Positions 19,396 to 29,215 of a DNA stretch of 64,000 nucleotides are shown in pieces. The notes beneath the pieces are model-generated. The model saw nothing but the letters and a program-made list of their open reading frames with translations. It had not been told where the DNA came from and made no database searches. This DNA is from Solenopsis invicta (lineage: Eukaryota > Arthropoda > Insecta > Hymenoptera > Formicidae), in NCBI RefSeq assembly GCF_016802725.1, contig NC_052673.1:5818037-5882036 (forward strand), given 5' to 3'. The stretch's first letter is position 1, and every line of letters starts with the position of its first letter. A program made the position numbers and the translations under genes.

Positions 19396-22300
19396 ATGGA
19401 AAATAGTGAGCGAGTGGAACGTGAACTGCTCGAGCAATGCTCGCAGATTGTAAATTTAGCTGAATGTTTTGAGTGGTTGCAACGATGTGACGAGTACCTC
19501 GCGCAGCTCGAAGAACATTGTAGTGCCAAACGTCCTCGACTCGCCGTGGGAAAAAGACAATCACTTGTGTCAAGAATTGCGCGACTCAAAGGTGAAAAAG
19601 CGCAGTTAGAAAGACGTTTCATGCACGTTGGTGGCAATTATGCAAGTACTAGTGCCGGTGATAAGAAATCGCTCGTATGGCGCGAGATCGAGGCCGCGTT
19701 CAAGAATCGCATTGTGACTGGCGCTGTTATTAACATTGATTATATCGAGCCACGACATTTTTTGGAGGACGCCAGTGATTTGGTGATTGAGCGAGTGCAA
19801 GACGCTATCGCGAAACATGATAGTGTAAAGGTAAACACCGTATTTAATGGTGAATATGTTAATAATCATGATGAACGTAATATTAAAAATATCGCTACGA
19901 AGAACAATGAACTTTATCGATCGTCAAATTTGCGCGAGTGGTATGAGCAGAGTGTCATCGATGTCACGTTGGCGATGCTCGACGAGTTCCAAGAACGCAA
20001 TAGAGGTTGGGCTCTTACGCGAATACTGAATTTAACGGTAAACATTAATAAACATAATCCCATGCACGCGGGATGTTGCATCGAATTGCCGCGGGAAATA
20101 AAGAATAAACGTGCCGTGATTAATGTGCAATCGAAAGACAATGCGTGTTTCGCGTGGTCGGTAGTGGCCTCTGTACCCTGCCGAAAGAAATGCAGACCGG
20201 GAGTCGTCATATCCACATTACGCGGAAGTCTTGAATGTTAGTGACATAACATTTCCAATGAATATAAAAGACATTGGAAAATTTGAACGATTAAAGGACG
20301 TGTCGGTGAATGTATACGGTATCGAATCCGACAGAAAAGAAAAGAAACTACGCGTATTCCCGATAAGACTCACCAAGGATAAGAAGGAGAAGCATGCCAA
20401 TCTACTGTACTTGGAAGATGAACGTGAGAACAGCCTCAGCCACTTTGCGTGGATTAAGAACCTGTCGCGACTGGTCAGTTTACAGCTGAACAATAATAAA
20501 AGAAGAAAGTCCATCTGTGATCGGTAAGAATAATAAAATCTGTTAAAAAAATATTTCTTACTTATAAAAATTGTTTTATTTTTAAAAATCGTCTTCTGTT
20601 TTTTTATAGTTGTCTGCATTACTTCAGTTCAGAAGAAAAGTTGCAGTCACACAAAGTGGATTATCAGCAATTAAACGACTGCGCCATTCTACTACCGAGC
20701 GAGGATAACAAGTGGCTTGAATTCGATAATTACAACAACAAGGAGCGTGTACCCTTTGTTGTTTATTCAGATTTGGAGTGCATACTGCGGAAGATTGACC
20801 CAGGAACAGAGAACACTTCAAATTTCTCGTATCAGCATCACGAGGTATTTAGTATAGCATATTATGTTAAGTGCTCATACAACGACGCGTTGTCAGAATA
20901 TCACTTTCGTCGCGATAACGATTGCGTCGTGGTTCGCGAAAGAACTCGAAAACCTGGCGCATAGTGTGAAAGCCAGAATATCCGCCAATGTTCCTATGGA
21001 ATCATTAACTAAAGAGCAGCAAGAGACATATAGTAACGCGAGGAATTGTCATATCTCTGAAAAACCGTTCGCACCAAATAGTATATGTGTGCGCGATCAT
21101 TGCCATTTGACAGGGTCTTACCGTGGTCCAGGTCATTCAAATTGTAATTTAAATTACAAAAATTCGTACGTTATTCCGATCGTATTTCATAATATATCTG
21201 GTTACGATGCACATTTCATCATAAAAGAAATTACCACCACGTTTGAAGGCAAAATCGATTTACTACCGATAAATAAAGAAAAATATATATCTTTTACCAA
21301 ATATGTCGAAAATACTTGTGATAAAGACATAATTTTCAAAAATGCACGAAATTGTATACGGTTACGGTTCATCGATTCGTACAAGTTTTTAAGTTCAAGT
21401 CTTGACAAATTGGCATCATTTTTAAGTCTTGATAAATTAAATATTTCTCATTCGGAATTTTCCTCGTTATCAAATGAAGACTTTGAATTGTTGACACGCA
21501 AAGGTGTCTTTCCATACGAATACGTGGATAATGTTGACAAACTGTATGAAACGCAACCGGCACCGCGTGAATCATTTTATAGTTCTCTTACAGACAGTAT
21601 CACAGACAAATTATGCTCATGCTCAGAAAATTTGGCAGCGGTTCTCAATCAAAACCCTGGGTGAATACAGCGATCTATATCTCAAGACCGATGTCTTATT
21701 ATTGGCTGATATTTTTCAAAACTTCCGCGAAAATATCATTAATAGTTATGGTCTTGATCCCGCGAATTATTACACATTGCCAGGCTACACTTGGGATGCA
21801 ATGTTGAAACTAACACGCGTAAGATTTGAGTTGCTCACCGATATAGACATGATCTTATTTATAGAACGCGGTATACGCGGTGGTTTGAGTCAATGGTAGA
21901 TATGCTAAAGCCAATAATAAGTACATGCGTTCTTACGATCCATCGAAACCATCGTTTTGTCTAATGTATTTTGACATAAACAATATGTATGGTTTTGCGA
22001 TGTGTCAACCATTACCATACGGTGAGTTTCAATGGATCGAAAACGTTGACAATTTTGACATGAACACGATCGCTTCGGATTCGCCCACTGGGTATGTGCT
22101 AGAAGTCGATCTCACATATCCACAATGTCTGCAGGATCGACACACTGACTTACCTTTCTGCCCTACACACGATAAACCGCCAGGATCACAGCAGAAAAAA
22201 CTTCTCGCAACGTTGTTCGATAAAAAGCGGTATGTGATACATTACCGTTATTTGCAACAATGCACGCGCAATGGGCTTCGCGTAACAAAAATTCATCGCG

Positions 22301-23189
22301 TATTACAGTTTGCTCAATCTCCATGGCTTCGCGATTATATAGAATTGAACACAAAATTTAGAATGAGCGCAAAAAATGATTTTGAAAAGAATTTGTACAA
22401 ATTGGTGAACAACGCCGTGTTTGGAAAAACTATGAAAAACGTACGTAATCACGTAGACGTAAAATTATTGACAAAATGGGAAGGACGTTACGGTGCAGAG
22501 GCAATGATCGCTAAACCAAATTTTCACAGCCGTAGCGTCTTTGCGGAAAATTTAGTTGCCGTCGAACTGCGTAAAGTCGAGGTGAAGTTTAACAAGCCGA
22601 ATTATGTGGGTATGTGCATACTTGACATATCAAAAATCTGCTTGTACGAATTTCATCACGAATATATGTTTCCGGTATATAAAGACAAGTGCAAATTATT
22701 ATATTCAGATTCTGATAGTCTTGTTTATTTTCTCGAGTGCGATGATATTTATTCAACGATGAAACGTGATATAGCGAGATATGATACAAGCGATTATCCC
22801 GCAGACAACCCGTACGGTATGCCTCTCGCGAATAAAAAGTCCTCGGTCTAATGAAAGATGAAAACAACGGTGCGATCATGACCGAATTTGTAGGGCTTAG
22901 AGCAAAGATGTACGCGATCAAAGTAGATGGTAAAAAGGATACCAAAAAAGCGAAAGGTGTGAAAAACAATGTAGTAGCGCGAACTATTACTTTCGAAGAT
23001 TATATGCGATGTTTGAACGATGAAATATAATTAACTCGTAGCCAATCGTGTATACGTTCGAAGCTGCTTCAAGTGTTTACGGTTTCAGAATCCAAAGTGG
23101 CGCTCTCGCCATATGATGATAAAAGATACCTTGTTCCATCATCATTAACAAATACATTACCATGGGGACATTGGCAGATACAGTTATAA
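19396..23189 (+). pseudogene. POLB: Polinton protein-primed DNA polymerase B, multiply frameshifted
   Basis: This is the replicative polymerase of Polintons. The N-terminal region starts at 19396 (MENSERVERE) and includes RGWALTRILNLTVNINKHNP, then NACFAWSVVAS. A frameshift falls at about 20173. An 86-bp intron (20524-20609) splits a CX2C...H finger (CDRCLHYFSSEEKL). PFVVYSDLEC near 20751 is in the exonuclease region. Further frameshifts lie at about 20925, 21605, 21893 and 22838. The exonuclease/TPR part includes VRDHCHLTG and DLYLKTDVLLLADIF. Palm motifs are A (YFDINNMYGF, about 21967), B (KLVNNAVFGKTMKN, about 22399) and C (YSDSDSL, about 22700). The thumb/C-terminus holds KDENNGAIMTEFVGLRAK, a TAA at 23028-23030 inside the gene, and LPWGHWQ at the end. 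All catalytic motifs remain, but at least five frameshifts and one stop make it non-functional as assembled. Single-base losses predominate. Confidence 0.93.
20524..20609 (+). other. 86-bp spliceosomal intron in the polymerase gene
   Basis: The sequence begins GTAAGAATAA, ends TTTTTTATAG, is AT-rich, and restores the CX2C finger frame when removed (CG joined to T makes the Arg codon). It is clearly intronic, because the flanking codons are conserved polymerase sequence. Confidence 0.88.
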
Positions 23190-23601
23190 TCATAAGATGT
23201 TCTCACATTTTTACAAATATTATGCATTTTAATCTTTTATTGTATTACATTTTTTTTATATTTCTTACACGTTTAATATGTTAGTAATATTTTATATAAG
23301 TACGTTATTCATACTTTATACTTTGTATACGTTTTATATTCTGTATGCTTCATTTTATACATCTTATGTATTGTTTCATATATGTTACACGCTTAATATA
23401 TATTTGACGTTTCATGAATAAGATATTTTGATATTTTTTCAAATTTTAGATATACGTTTATTAATAAAAATTTTTATATGACATTTTGTATTAATAAGGA
23501 TAGAAGAAGAATAAAGACCAAAAAAATTGTTTGTCTTCATTTTATATATTTTTGTAAACGCTTATATGATATAAAATATATACATATTTAATTGAAATAA
23601 A
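23190..23601. other. AT-rich spacer between convergent polymerase and integrase genes
   Basis: The sequence is A/T-rich with repeated TTTTATA and ACGTTTTATA-like words and several AATAAA-type signals on either strand. These fit 3' ends of two converging transcripts. There is no open frame of note. Confidence 0.6.
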
Positions 23602-24551
23602 TCAAATAACATCTTTTTTATTTATCCATGAGTTGTGCGAATCATTAAATCCCAGCTACTTGACGTAAACCTTGTTTCTTTTCTTCTTTATTATCTTCTC
23701 TACCAGGTATACATTTGGATGATGACTCGTGCGATGCAACTCGTACTCATAGAAGGAACCCGCTATTTGTTTACCGCGATAATCTTCCAAGAGATAAGTT
23801 ACGGGATTAGTGCGCTGTACTTTAACGATCTTAAACACCTCGGTTGTCCAATTGGGGATGTACCCCTTAGAGAATCTCTTTTTGTGGTTGCTCACGCGCA
23901 CCGAATCGTGTACTTTGAATTTCGCTAGCCCCATGATTTTTACGTGAGAGTATACAGTGCCCAGGAGTTTTTCAGCAACTTCCGAATTAACGTCGACTGG
24001 TCGCATGCCGATAGTACGATGCCTGCGGTTGTTGTAATCCGACACCAGACGCGGCAGCTCGTTGAGCACCACTTGTGCGACCCGTTAAGTGTAAACATAC
24101 GCCACATATCGTTCTTAAGTGTGCGATTCCATCTCTCTATTATCGATGCTTTTAAAACCGATGATATGTAGAATAATGATTAATGTCATGCTTTTTCAAG
24201 ACTTTTTGCTCATCGGCGTTATAAAATTCCTTTCCCATATCCGTTTGCAAATTTTTCGGGCATCTTCCACTCTCTCGAATTATCTTGGCGATTGCGTCAG
24301 CCGTCTCGCGCCCGGCCTTGCTCTTGAGCGGTACTGCGGTATTTACTCAACGCATCGATGACGGTAAGTATGTAATTATGACCTCTATTGTACTTTGAAT
24401 AGGGACGCATCTCGACGATATCAGCTTGCCAAAGATCGTTGAATCCTTTGATTATAACACGTCTTCTAGGAAAATTGCGTCTAGCTGACGCGTGTAATTC
24501 TTCGACGATTCGTCGCCTCTCGGAGCTTATTGTTTTCTTCGATGAACTCAT
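23602..24551 (-). pseudogene. INT: Polinton integrase (rve fold plus chromodomain), broken
   Basis: Starting at MSSSKKTISSERRR (24551), the gene shows an N-terminal arm (ASARRNFPRRRVI), then the retroviral-type catalytic core. The first Asp is in DLWQADIVEM, the second in LQTDMGKEFY, and Glu in SIIERWNRTL. The C-terminal region (NNRRHRTIGMRPVDVNSE, then FKVHDSVRVS) resembles the DNA-binding end of integrases and is followed by a chromodomain (VEKIIKKKRNKVYVK, LGFNDSHNSW). Frameshifts lie at about 24335, 24135 and 24075. A TAG at 23654-23656 replaces the aromatic Trp of the chromodomain, and the frame then runs to 23602. The enzyme would join the inverted-repeat ends to target DNA. The chromodomain may steer it to methylated histone, in keeping with this heterochromatic setting (inference). 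Confidence 0.9.
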
Positions 24552-24675
24552 ATTTCGGCGCGTAAACGAATTGCATTACGACTGACTCGTTTAGCGGTTA
24601 CACGATGTTATTTATAATGTCGGCATTGCAAAGTTCCTCTACTTTGTTTAAAAAAAAACGTTTTTCCTCCATTTA

Positions 24676-24939
24676 TCAGTATTTTCTGTCTTTCTTTAAT
24701 AACTTTTCTTTGTCTTCCGGTTTCTGTCGATTAGATAATTTTTCATACTCATTCTTGACTCGATCTACGGCCATTCGATAACCATCCTTCACTCGTTCTT
24801 GTGTCTTTTCATAGCGATCCTCAGCCGATCGATAATTGTCTGACAACCGTTCTTGAAACGTCCGATTTTTATTTAAGAATCGTTCAAAGTCATTCGTTAA
24901 ACGTTCGTAACCGTCTTTTCGACGTTCATTGCTGCTCAT
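24676..24939 (-). CDS. Small charged Polinton protein, 87 residues
   Basis: The frame is intact. The protein is almost entirely Lys/Arg/Glu/Asp/Asn with repeated Tyr-containing heptads (DGYERLTNDFERFL, DNYRSAEDRYEK, DGYRMAVDRVKNEYEKL), so a continuous helix or coiled coil is likely. No signal or membrane segment is present. A second copy at 34159-34419 in Polinton B, with diverged but alignable sequence and the same N-terminus MSSNERRKDGY, shows that it is a conserved Polinton gene rather than a chance ORF. It lies between the DUF8207-like gene and the integrase on the same strand. Function is unknown; a structural or DNA-compaction role is only a guess. Confidence 0.75.
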   Translation of the reverse strand: MSSNERRKDGYERLTNDFERFLNKNRTFQERLSDNYRSAEDRYEKTQERVKDGYRMAVDRVKNEYEKLSNRQKPEDKEKLLKKDRKY

Positions 24940-25011
24940 TTTTCTCGTCTATCGCACGTCCTTCTCAAACAAAATCAACCTCTCTTCTGACTCGTTTCGT
25001 GGGTATACGAT

Positions 25012-26097
25012 TTAATTTATTATTATGCCAGCTTCACGAAGTTCTTCCACGATGGACAACATCTCGTTGCCGTGAGCGTCGTTGCCCACTCGATGTGAAG
25101 CGTCTAGCAATCGTAGACGATCTACTAATTCGTTAGGATTGTCCCAGTGCACATAATCAATCGCGTTGTCGTTTAGTATCATAGCGCGAGGTAATCCCTT
25201 TCCGGATTTATTCGTTCTCTTTGGTGTAGATTCGATTGACATCAATGGTGCGATCACGTATCTATACTTGTATCCTTTGTTGCCTCGTAGTCGACACTCC
25301 GCGGTGTAATTACGTCTATGTACGTTTGTAGTCAACAATATGCTCTTGTACTTTTGCAAATCGTCCTCCTTATAGAGAAAATCATCGGGGAGTCTCTTAA
25401 AAATCAACTCGTAAAGACCAGGTGTGCCAGCGTATCGCACGCCATCGATAATTATGTTATCTTTGATGTCCACGTCAAACTTTTCATTACCAAGCATCAT
25501 TCCATCCTTATCGAGACGAACACCATACACGGTGTCTATAATTTTCTCTTTTCCACCACCGCTGAAGAAATCTCCGATGTACTTTTGACCGAGCGGGCCT
25601 AAATGCTCAGACAACGTTTTTCGACCTTCCAACGTTTGCATCTGATGTTGAACAGACGTTCCAAACGAATCGTCTGTGGTTTCGAAAACGTTCTCGAGAG
25701 CCTTGTTAGTTAATGTTGCAGGACCAATCATCGTACGCGGTGTTGACGTTATCGCTGGTGAATCCATTGCGTCGTACGCTTGTTCAAAACGTTGCTTTTT
25801 GCTCGATGTTGCTTTCGACAATTCGTAAGATGCACCATCGTCGTCATCGTCGTCGCTCGGTCTTTTCTTAATTATTCTTTCTTCCTTGATTTCTTCTTTT
25901 CTTTTAATCGGTTGAGATTCTTCGACAATCTGTTTCAGAGGTGCGACGATGGGCTTGAAACGTCTCTCCATTGCAATTTCCTCCTCGATCCTGCCGGTTT
26001 TTAAAGCGCGATGTTTCTTACGGATCGCATCGCTCGTTTTTTCAATCTCCCTCGCGAGTTGCTCACGCTTGCGTATATCTTTGTTATTTTCCGCCAT
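25012..26097 (-). CDS. DUF8207-like Polinton protein, intact
   Basis: An open frame of 361 residues from the preferred ATG (MAENNKDIRKR; a second ATG four codons upstream is less likely). Residues about 1-90 are a charged helix with Lys/Glu heptads and a KRKEEIKEERIIKKRPS stretch that looks like a nuclear signal. A poly-Asp patch (SDDDDDDG) follows. The C-terminal half has a globular pattern (TVYGVRLDKDG, then DIIIDGVRYAGTPGLYEL, then KSILLTTNVHRRNY, then YRYVIAPLMS), which I recognise as the DUF8207 type found in insect Polinton-like loci. The molecular role is unknown. It starts about 33 bases after the ATPase stop on the same strand, so the two are probably co-expressed. The last codons (EELREAGIIIN) recur in the Polinton B fragment at 34487-34539. 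It is one of the few undamaged genes here. Confidence 0.75.
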   Translation of the reverse strand: MAENNKDIRKREQLAREIEKTSDAIRKKHRALKTGRIEEEIAMERRFKPIVAPLKQIVEESQPIKRKEEIKEERIIKKRPSDDDDDDGASYELSKATSSKKQRFEQAYDAMDSPAITSTPRTMIGPATLTNKALENVFETTDDSFGTSVQHQMQTLEGRKTLSEHLGPLGQKYIGDFFSGGGKEKIIDTVYGVRLDKDGMMLGNEKFDVDIKDNIIIDGVRYAGTPGLYELIFKRLPDDFLYKEDDLQKYKSILLTTNVHRRNYTAECRLRGNKGYKYRYVIAPLMSIESTPKRTNKSGKGLPRAMILNDNAIDYVHWDNPNELVDRLRLLDASHRVGNDAHGNEMLSIVEELREAGIIIN

Positions 26098-26129
26098 GTT
26101 AACGTTCAACGTTGACGTATCGATAATGA

Positions 26130-26837
26130 CTAATCGTTTTGCGGTACCGCGAACTCGTTAAATCCTTTTCTGTATCGTCCGTTACTAAGCGCGCTGTCCT
26201 TGTCTATCACTAGAAATCCATACTTTTGTTGCCAACAAGCACGGCACAAAGCACAAAATTCGTCGTACGACATGTCGGTGTTTACGTGATCGTTGTAAAC
26301 GTGTTTGAGGTTGGTACCATCCTGTTTAAACAGAATTAGGAGATTGGCGTTATCGCGTATCAGATGTTTAAGTATCCTCGCGTACGTTTGACAAAGATAA
26401 AAGCAGTCGACATTCGAGTGGCGGCCCATTGAAAACTATTCTCTCACCGCATCCTGTTTATCGCACGCAACGTCGTCGAAGACGAAGATTGAATTCGGAA
26501 GCGCCTCGCTCGGTGGAATAACGTCGCTATTATTGGAGAACGTAAAGTAGCCGATTTCATCAATCGATTTCAACAGATTTTCGAGATATTGATATTTAGG
26601 CTGCTGCAGCGACTTGGAATAAATGTAAACATTCTCGAAACGTACACCATGCGGACTCTCGAGCAGGCTTATCAGAACATTAGTTTTGCCGCACGAAGAT
26701 GGCCCCGCAATTATTGCGCGGATGGTACTCGGCAGCATTTCACCGTGTTTCCGCAACTGCGCGTTGTCCCCCATCATTCGCAATTTCTCGTCGCAGTTTG
26801 TGACGCGTATCGTCAGCGACTGCCGCACGAATTTCAT
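26130..26837 (-). pseudogene. ATP: FtsK/HerA-type genome-packaging ATPase, one in-frame stop
   Basis: The N-terminal frame (26837-26436) holds Walker A at residues 45-52 (GPSSCGKT) and a Walker B-like IFVFDDVACD near residue 117. A TAG at 26436-26438 interrupts, and the same frame continues with SMGRH, CFYLCQTYARI, NLLILFKQDGTNL and YGFLVIDKD to 26130. The continuing similarity across the stop shows a single point mutation at a position that is usually aromatic. Adenovirus/Polinton-lineage ATPases of this kind drive DNA into the capsid; this assignment is from the family. It is transcribed leftward, ahead of the DUF8207-like gene, from a probable TATA box at 26873-26880. Confidence 0.9.
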
Positions 26838-26872
26838 GTTTCACACTAAACTCGCGTGACGCGTCGAGGGCC

Positions 26873-26880
26873 TATTTATA
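26873..26880 (-). promoter_or_regulatory. Candidate TATA box for the leftward ATPase operon
   Basis: On the minus strand TATAAATA lies 35-43 bases before the ATPase ATG, in the 78-base gap between divergent genes. Read on the plus strand the same site is TATTTATA, so it could also serve the rightward small gene that starts at 26915. Confidence 0.45.
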
Positions 26881-26914
26881 GATGTGTGAAATCTTGAGTA
26901 GCTCAGTATCAAAA

Positions 26915-27183
26915 ATGTTTCTCGCGCTGTCACATCCCAGCGATATTCTGGACCTAAGCGCTGAGCAGTTGCAATATATACCTAAAGTCGTACTGTTACG
27001 CGTGTACGGTAATTACATCGACCACGTTTGGGAACGGCTTCCGAAACATATACAGGTGGACCAGGTAGTTCAAACTTATCGTCGCTGCATTATAATCAAC
27101 CTTTGATTATACTTATCGGCCCTGCACCGAGGATAAAAGATTGCAGCGAATGTCAGCGTCGAACAAAACCGGAAGTTTGCTGA
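26915..27183 (+). pseudogene. Small Polinton protein with C-terminal CX2C, one frameshift
   Basis: From ATG 26915 (MFLALSHPSDILDL) the frame is open through YIPKVVLLRVYGNYIDHVWE and TYRRC to about 27085. A one-base shift then continues similarity as HYNQP, GPAPRIKDCSECQ, ending at TGA 27181-27183. Restoring that shift would give about 90 residues. The C-terminal DCSECQRR contains a Cys pair. It overlaps the start of the PLA2-like gene (27150) by about 34 bases in another frame. It resembles small ORFs adjoining ATPase genes in ant Polintons as far as I can recall; function unknown. An ATG at 26882 would add eleven residues. Confidence 0.6.
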
Positions 27184-27780
27184 ATCGAGCGAAAAACGCG
27201 CTTCCTTTCGAGTTACATATCCCCGGTTACCAGTTTTGCGGTCCGGGCACTCGGCTGAAGAAACGATTAGCCAGAGACGACACGGGCGTAAATCCATTGG
27301 ACGCAGCGTGCCGCGAACACGATATTGCGTATTGTAAGAGTAACGAACTCGTCGATAGACACGCTGCTGACGATATACTCGCAGCGTCAGCACGGAAACG
27401 CATTACCGCGAGAGACTCGACTTTGGGCGAGAGAGCCGCCGCTGCAGCCATCTGAGCAGCAATAAAGGCCAAGACCAAGATCGGCGTGGGTATGAATGCA
27501 AAGACGAGAAAGAGGAAAACGACGACGACGAAAAAAAAAACGAGTACTTCCGTCGGCAAAACGAGGCGGCATGTTACCGATTCTGCCAATGTTGGGCGTT
27601 CTAGGATCTTTGATCGGTGGAGCTGCAAATGTAGCGAAAGCGGTAAGCGCCCGCAAAGATGCGCGACGTCAACTTGAAGAACTGCAACGTCACAATCGCG
27701 CGATGGAACAAGGTCGCGGTCTATACTTGGCACCTTATAAATACGGACGAGGAATTTATCTCGGGCCGTATAAACGCTGA
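27150..27780 (+). pseudogene. PLA2-like minor virion protein of Polinton, one stop and one frameshift
   Basis: Residues 20-61 form a parvovirus-VP1-type phospholipase A2-like domain. The Ca-binding loop is YQFCGPGT (27-34) and the catalytic pair His57-Asp58 is in CREHDIAY. A TGA lies at 27453-27455, after which the same frame continues as a Lys/Arg/Thr-rich basic stretch. A frameshift at about 27531-27540 (an A10 run) leads into KRGGMLPILPMLG, a hydrophobic GSLIGGAANVAKAV segment, a short charged helix (KDARRQLEELQRHN), and two copies of a GRGLYLAPYK / GRGIYLGPYK motif at the C-terminus. A PLA2-like head joined to an amphipathic/hydrophobic tail recalls internal capsid proteins that lyse membranes during entry; that role is inference. 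It sits between the small CX2C gene and the protease. Broken in this copy. Confidence 0.85.
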
Positions 27781-27829
27781 CAGGGCGTATCAACTAAGAG
27801 AAAAAAAAAACGTCGAAAAGACGATAAAA

Positions 27830-28192
27830 ATGCCTGCGGGCGTGATCACCGACGTGCAATTGAACCAGCTGGCGAGACGTATGCGCATATCGTATTTTAG
27901 AGGTGTGTACATGCGTAATGCTTTACCGACGAGTGGCGTATGTCGAAACGAAAGCGGTATCGTTAATTTGGACTATACCACGGGCCCTGGCACGCACTGG
28001 GTGGCTTACGCAAAGAGGGGCAACCGCGTTGTGCATTTCGACAGCTTTGGCAATCTTCGACCGCCTCGAGAGTTGGTGCGATATTTCGGAAGCAATGTTA
28101 CGATAGAGTACAATCAAACGTCCTATCAGACATACAATCAAAATTTCTGCGGACAAATGTGCCTGAGACTTTTACAAACTGTTGACTTTTAA
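27830..28192 (+). CDS. PRO: Adenain-like cysteine protease of Polinton, intact
   Basis: The frame of 120 residues starts at MPAGVITDVQ. The catalytic His56 is in GPGTHWVAY, the acidic residue Asp71 in HFDSFG, and Cys107 in FCGQMCL, in the order and spacing of adenovirus-type (C5/Ulp1-fold) proteases. RGVYMRNALP and GIVNLD are also conserved in the Polinton family. The enzyme would process capsid and core proteins during particle maturation. It is shorter than adenain (about 200 residues) because Polinton versions lack the C-terminal extension. The upstream part of the longest frame (27659-27829) is out-of-frame PLA2-gene sequence, so I chose the ATG after ACGATAAAA. It follows the PLA2-like gene by 49 bases. 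Confidence 0.93.
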   Translation: MPAGVITDVQLNQLARRMRISYFRGVYMRNALPTSGVCRNESGIVNLDYTTGPGTHWVAYAKRGNRVVHFDSFGNLRPPRELVRYFGSNVTIEYNQTSYQTYNQNFCGQMCLRLLQTVDF

Positions 28193-28246
28193 AAAGATCG
28201 ATGAGGTGTCGAAGAGTTTCAGTATTCGTCGAACGCTTTTTCCATC

Positions 28247-28998
28247 ATGTCGTTTACGCTAACGCTAAGCGGAAAGAGCAGCGTTCTCGCTGCAAATTAC
28301 TCTCCGGCGATAGATTTGACTGATGCCGAATACGAACTCGGTTTAACGCTTTTTGAAACACGATACCGAACGTAAATGCCTCAAACAATAAATTTTATTT
28401 CGGCAAAGACGATGTGGAGATTACGATACCCGAGGGATCATACGAGTTGCCGACCAACGAATTTTTGAAACGCACAATTTCGCAGAAACGTCCACGACGC
28501 AACGCGCCAAATGCCGGTGACATGCTAGTTGTCCGCGGCGATATCGGCGTGATCAATGATGACAGCGAGGAAGCGATAGTGATTCGAGCTAATCATAACA
28601 CGATGAAATGTGTAATTAAATGCGCTTAGAAAATAAACTTTAACAAAGCCAACAGCATTGGATCGCTGCTGGGATTCTCAAAGCATATACTGCAACCACG
28701 TAGATGGCACGAATCGGACATGTCAATTAATATTATGAACGTAAATATTATCCGCGTCGAATGTAGTATCACCGCAGGTGCATACAATAACGGTGCGCGT
28801 GTGCATACGATCCATGAATTTTCTCCGAGCGTGCCTTCAGGATATAAGCTCAGTGAAAGGCCTGCAACAGTCATTTACTTGCCAGTGATCATACAAAGCG
28901 TTACGGATCTTACCATACGCATTGTCGATCAAAACGGACGATTGCTGGATTTTCGAGGGGAGGAAATTACCGTCAGGTTGCACGTTCGAAAACGATAA
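28247..28998 (+). pseudogene. Penton-like minor capsid protein, one frameshift and one stop
   Basis: From ATG 28247 (MSFTLTLSGKSSVLAANYSP) the frame runs to about 28355, where a one-base shift moves similarity to NNKFYFGKDDVEITIPEGSYELP. A TAG at 28627-28629 (after MKCVIKCA) interrupts, and the same frame continues as INFNKANSIGSLLGF, QPRRWHESD, IIRVECSITAGAYNNG, TIHEFSP and DLTIRIVDQNGRLLDFRGEE to 28998. The beta-rich pattern and the position between protease and major capsid gene match the single-jelly-roll minor capsid (penton) protein described for Polintons. The role is from the family. Broken here in two places. Confidence 0.8.
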
Positions 28999-29011
28999 CG
29001 CGACACATGAG

Positions 29012-29197
29012 ATGCTTGTGTTGAGTGGAGCTGAGCGAGCAAAGAGAGATAACTCATTCTTTACAAGACCGGTGACATCATCATCATCATCATCATCGAT
29101 TGATAATCCGACTCGATCAACTGAGAAGCGAAAGAAGCTCAGTGTATCAAACGTTAAATTTTTACAATCACTGGGATTCGCGGTACGACAATCTTGA
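29012..29197 (+). CDS. Small basic Ser-rich protein ahead of the major capsid gene
   Basis: A 61-residue frame starts MLVLSGAERAKRD. A run of seven Ser is followed by a basic part (STEKRKKLSVSNVKFLQSLGF). The start lies 13 bases after the penton stop and the end is 18 bases before the major capsid ATG. It may be an independent small protein or the original N-terminal part of the capsid ORF separated by a stop; related loci as I recall them carry a similar basic lead sequence. No membrane segment is visible. Confidence 0.55.
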   Translation: MLVLSGAERAKRDNSFFTRPVTSSSSSSSIDNPTRSTEKRKKLSVSNVKFLQSLGFAVRQS

Positions 29198-29215
29198 TTT
29201 AAAAAAAAGAAAAAA

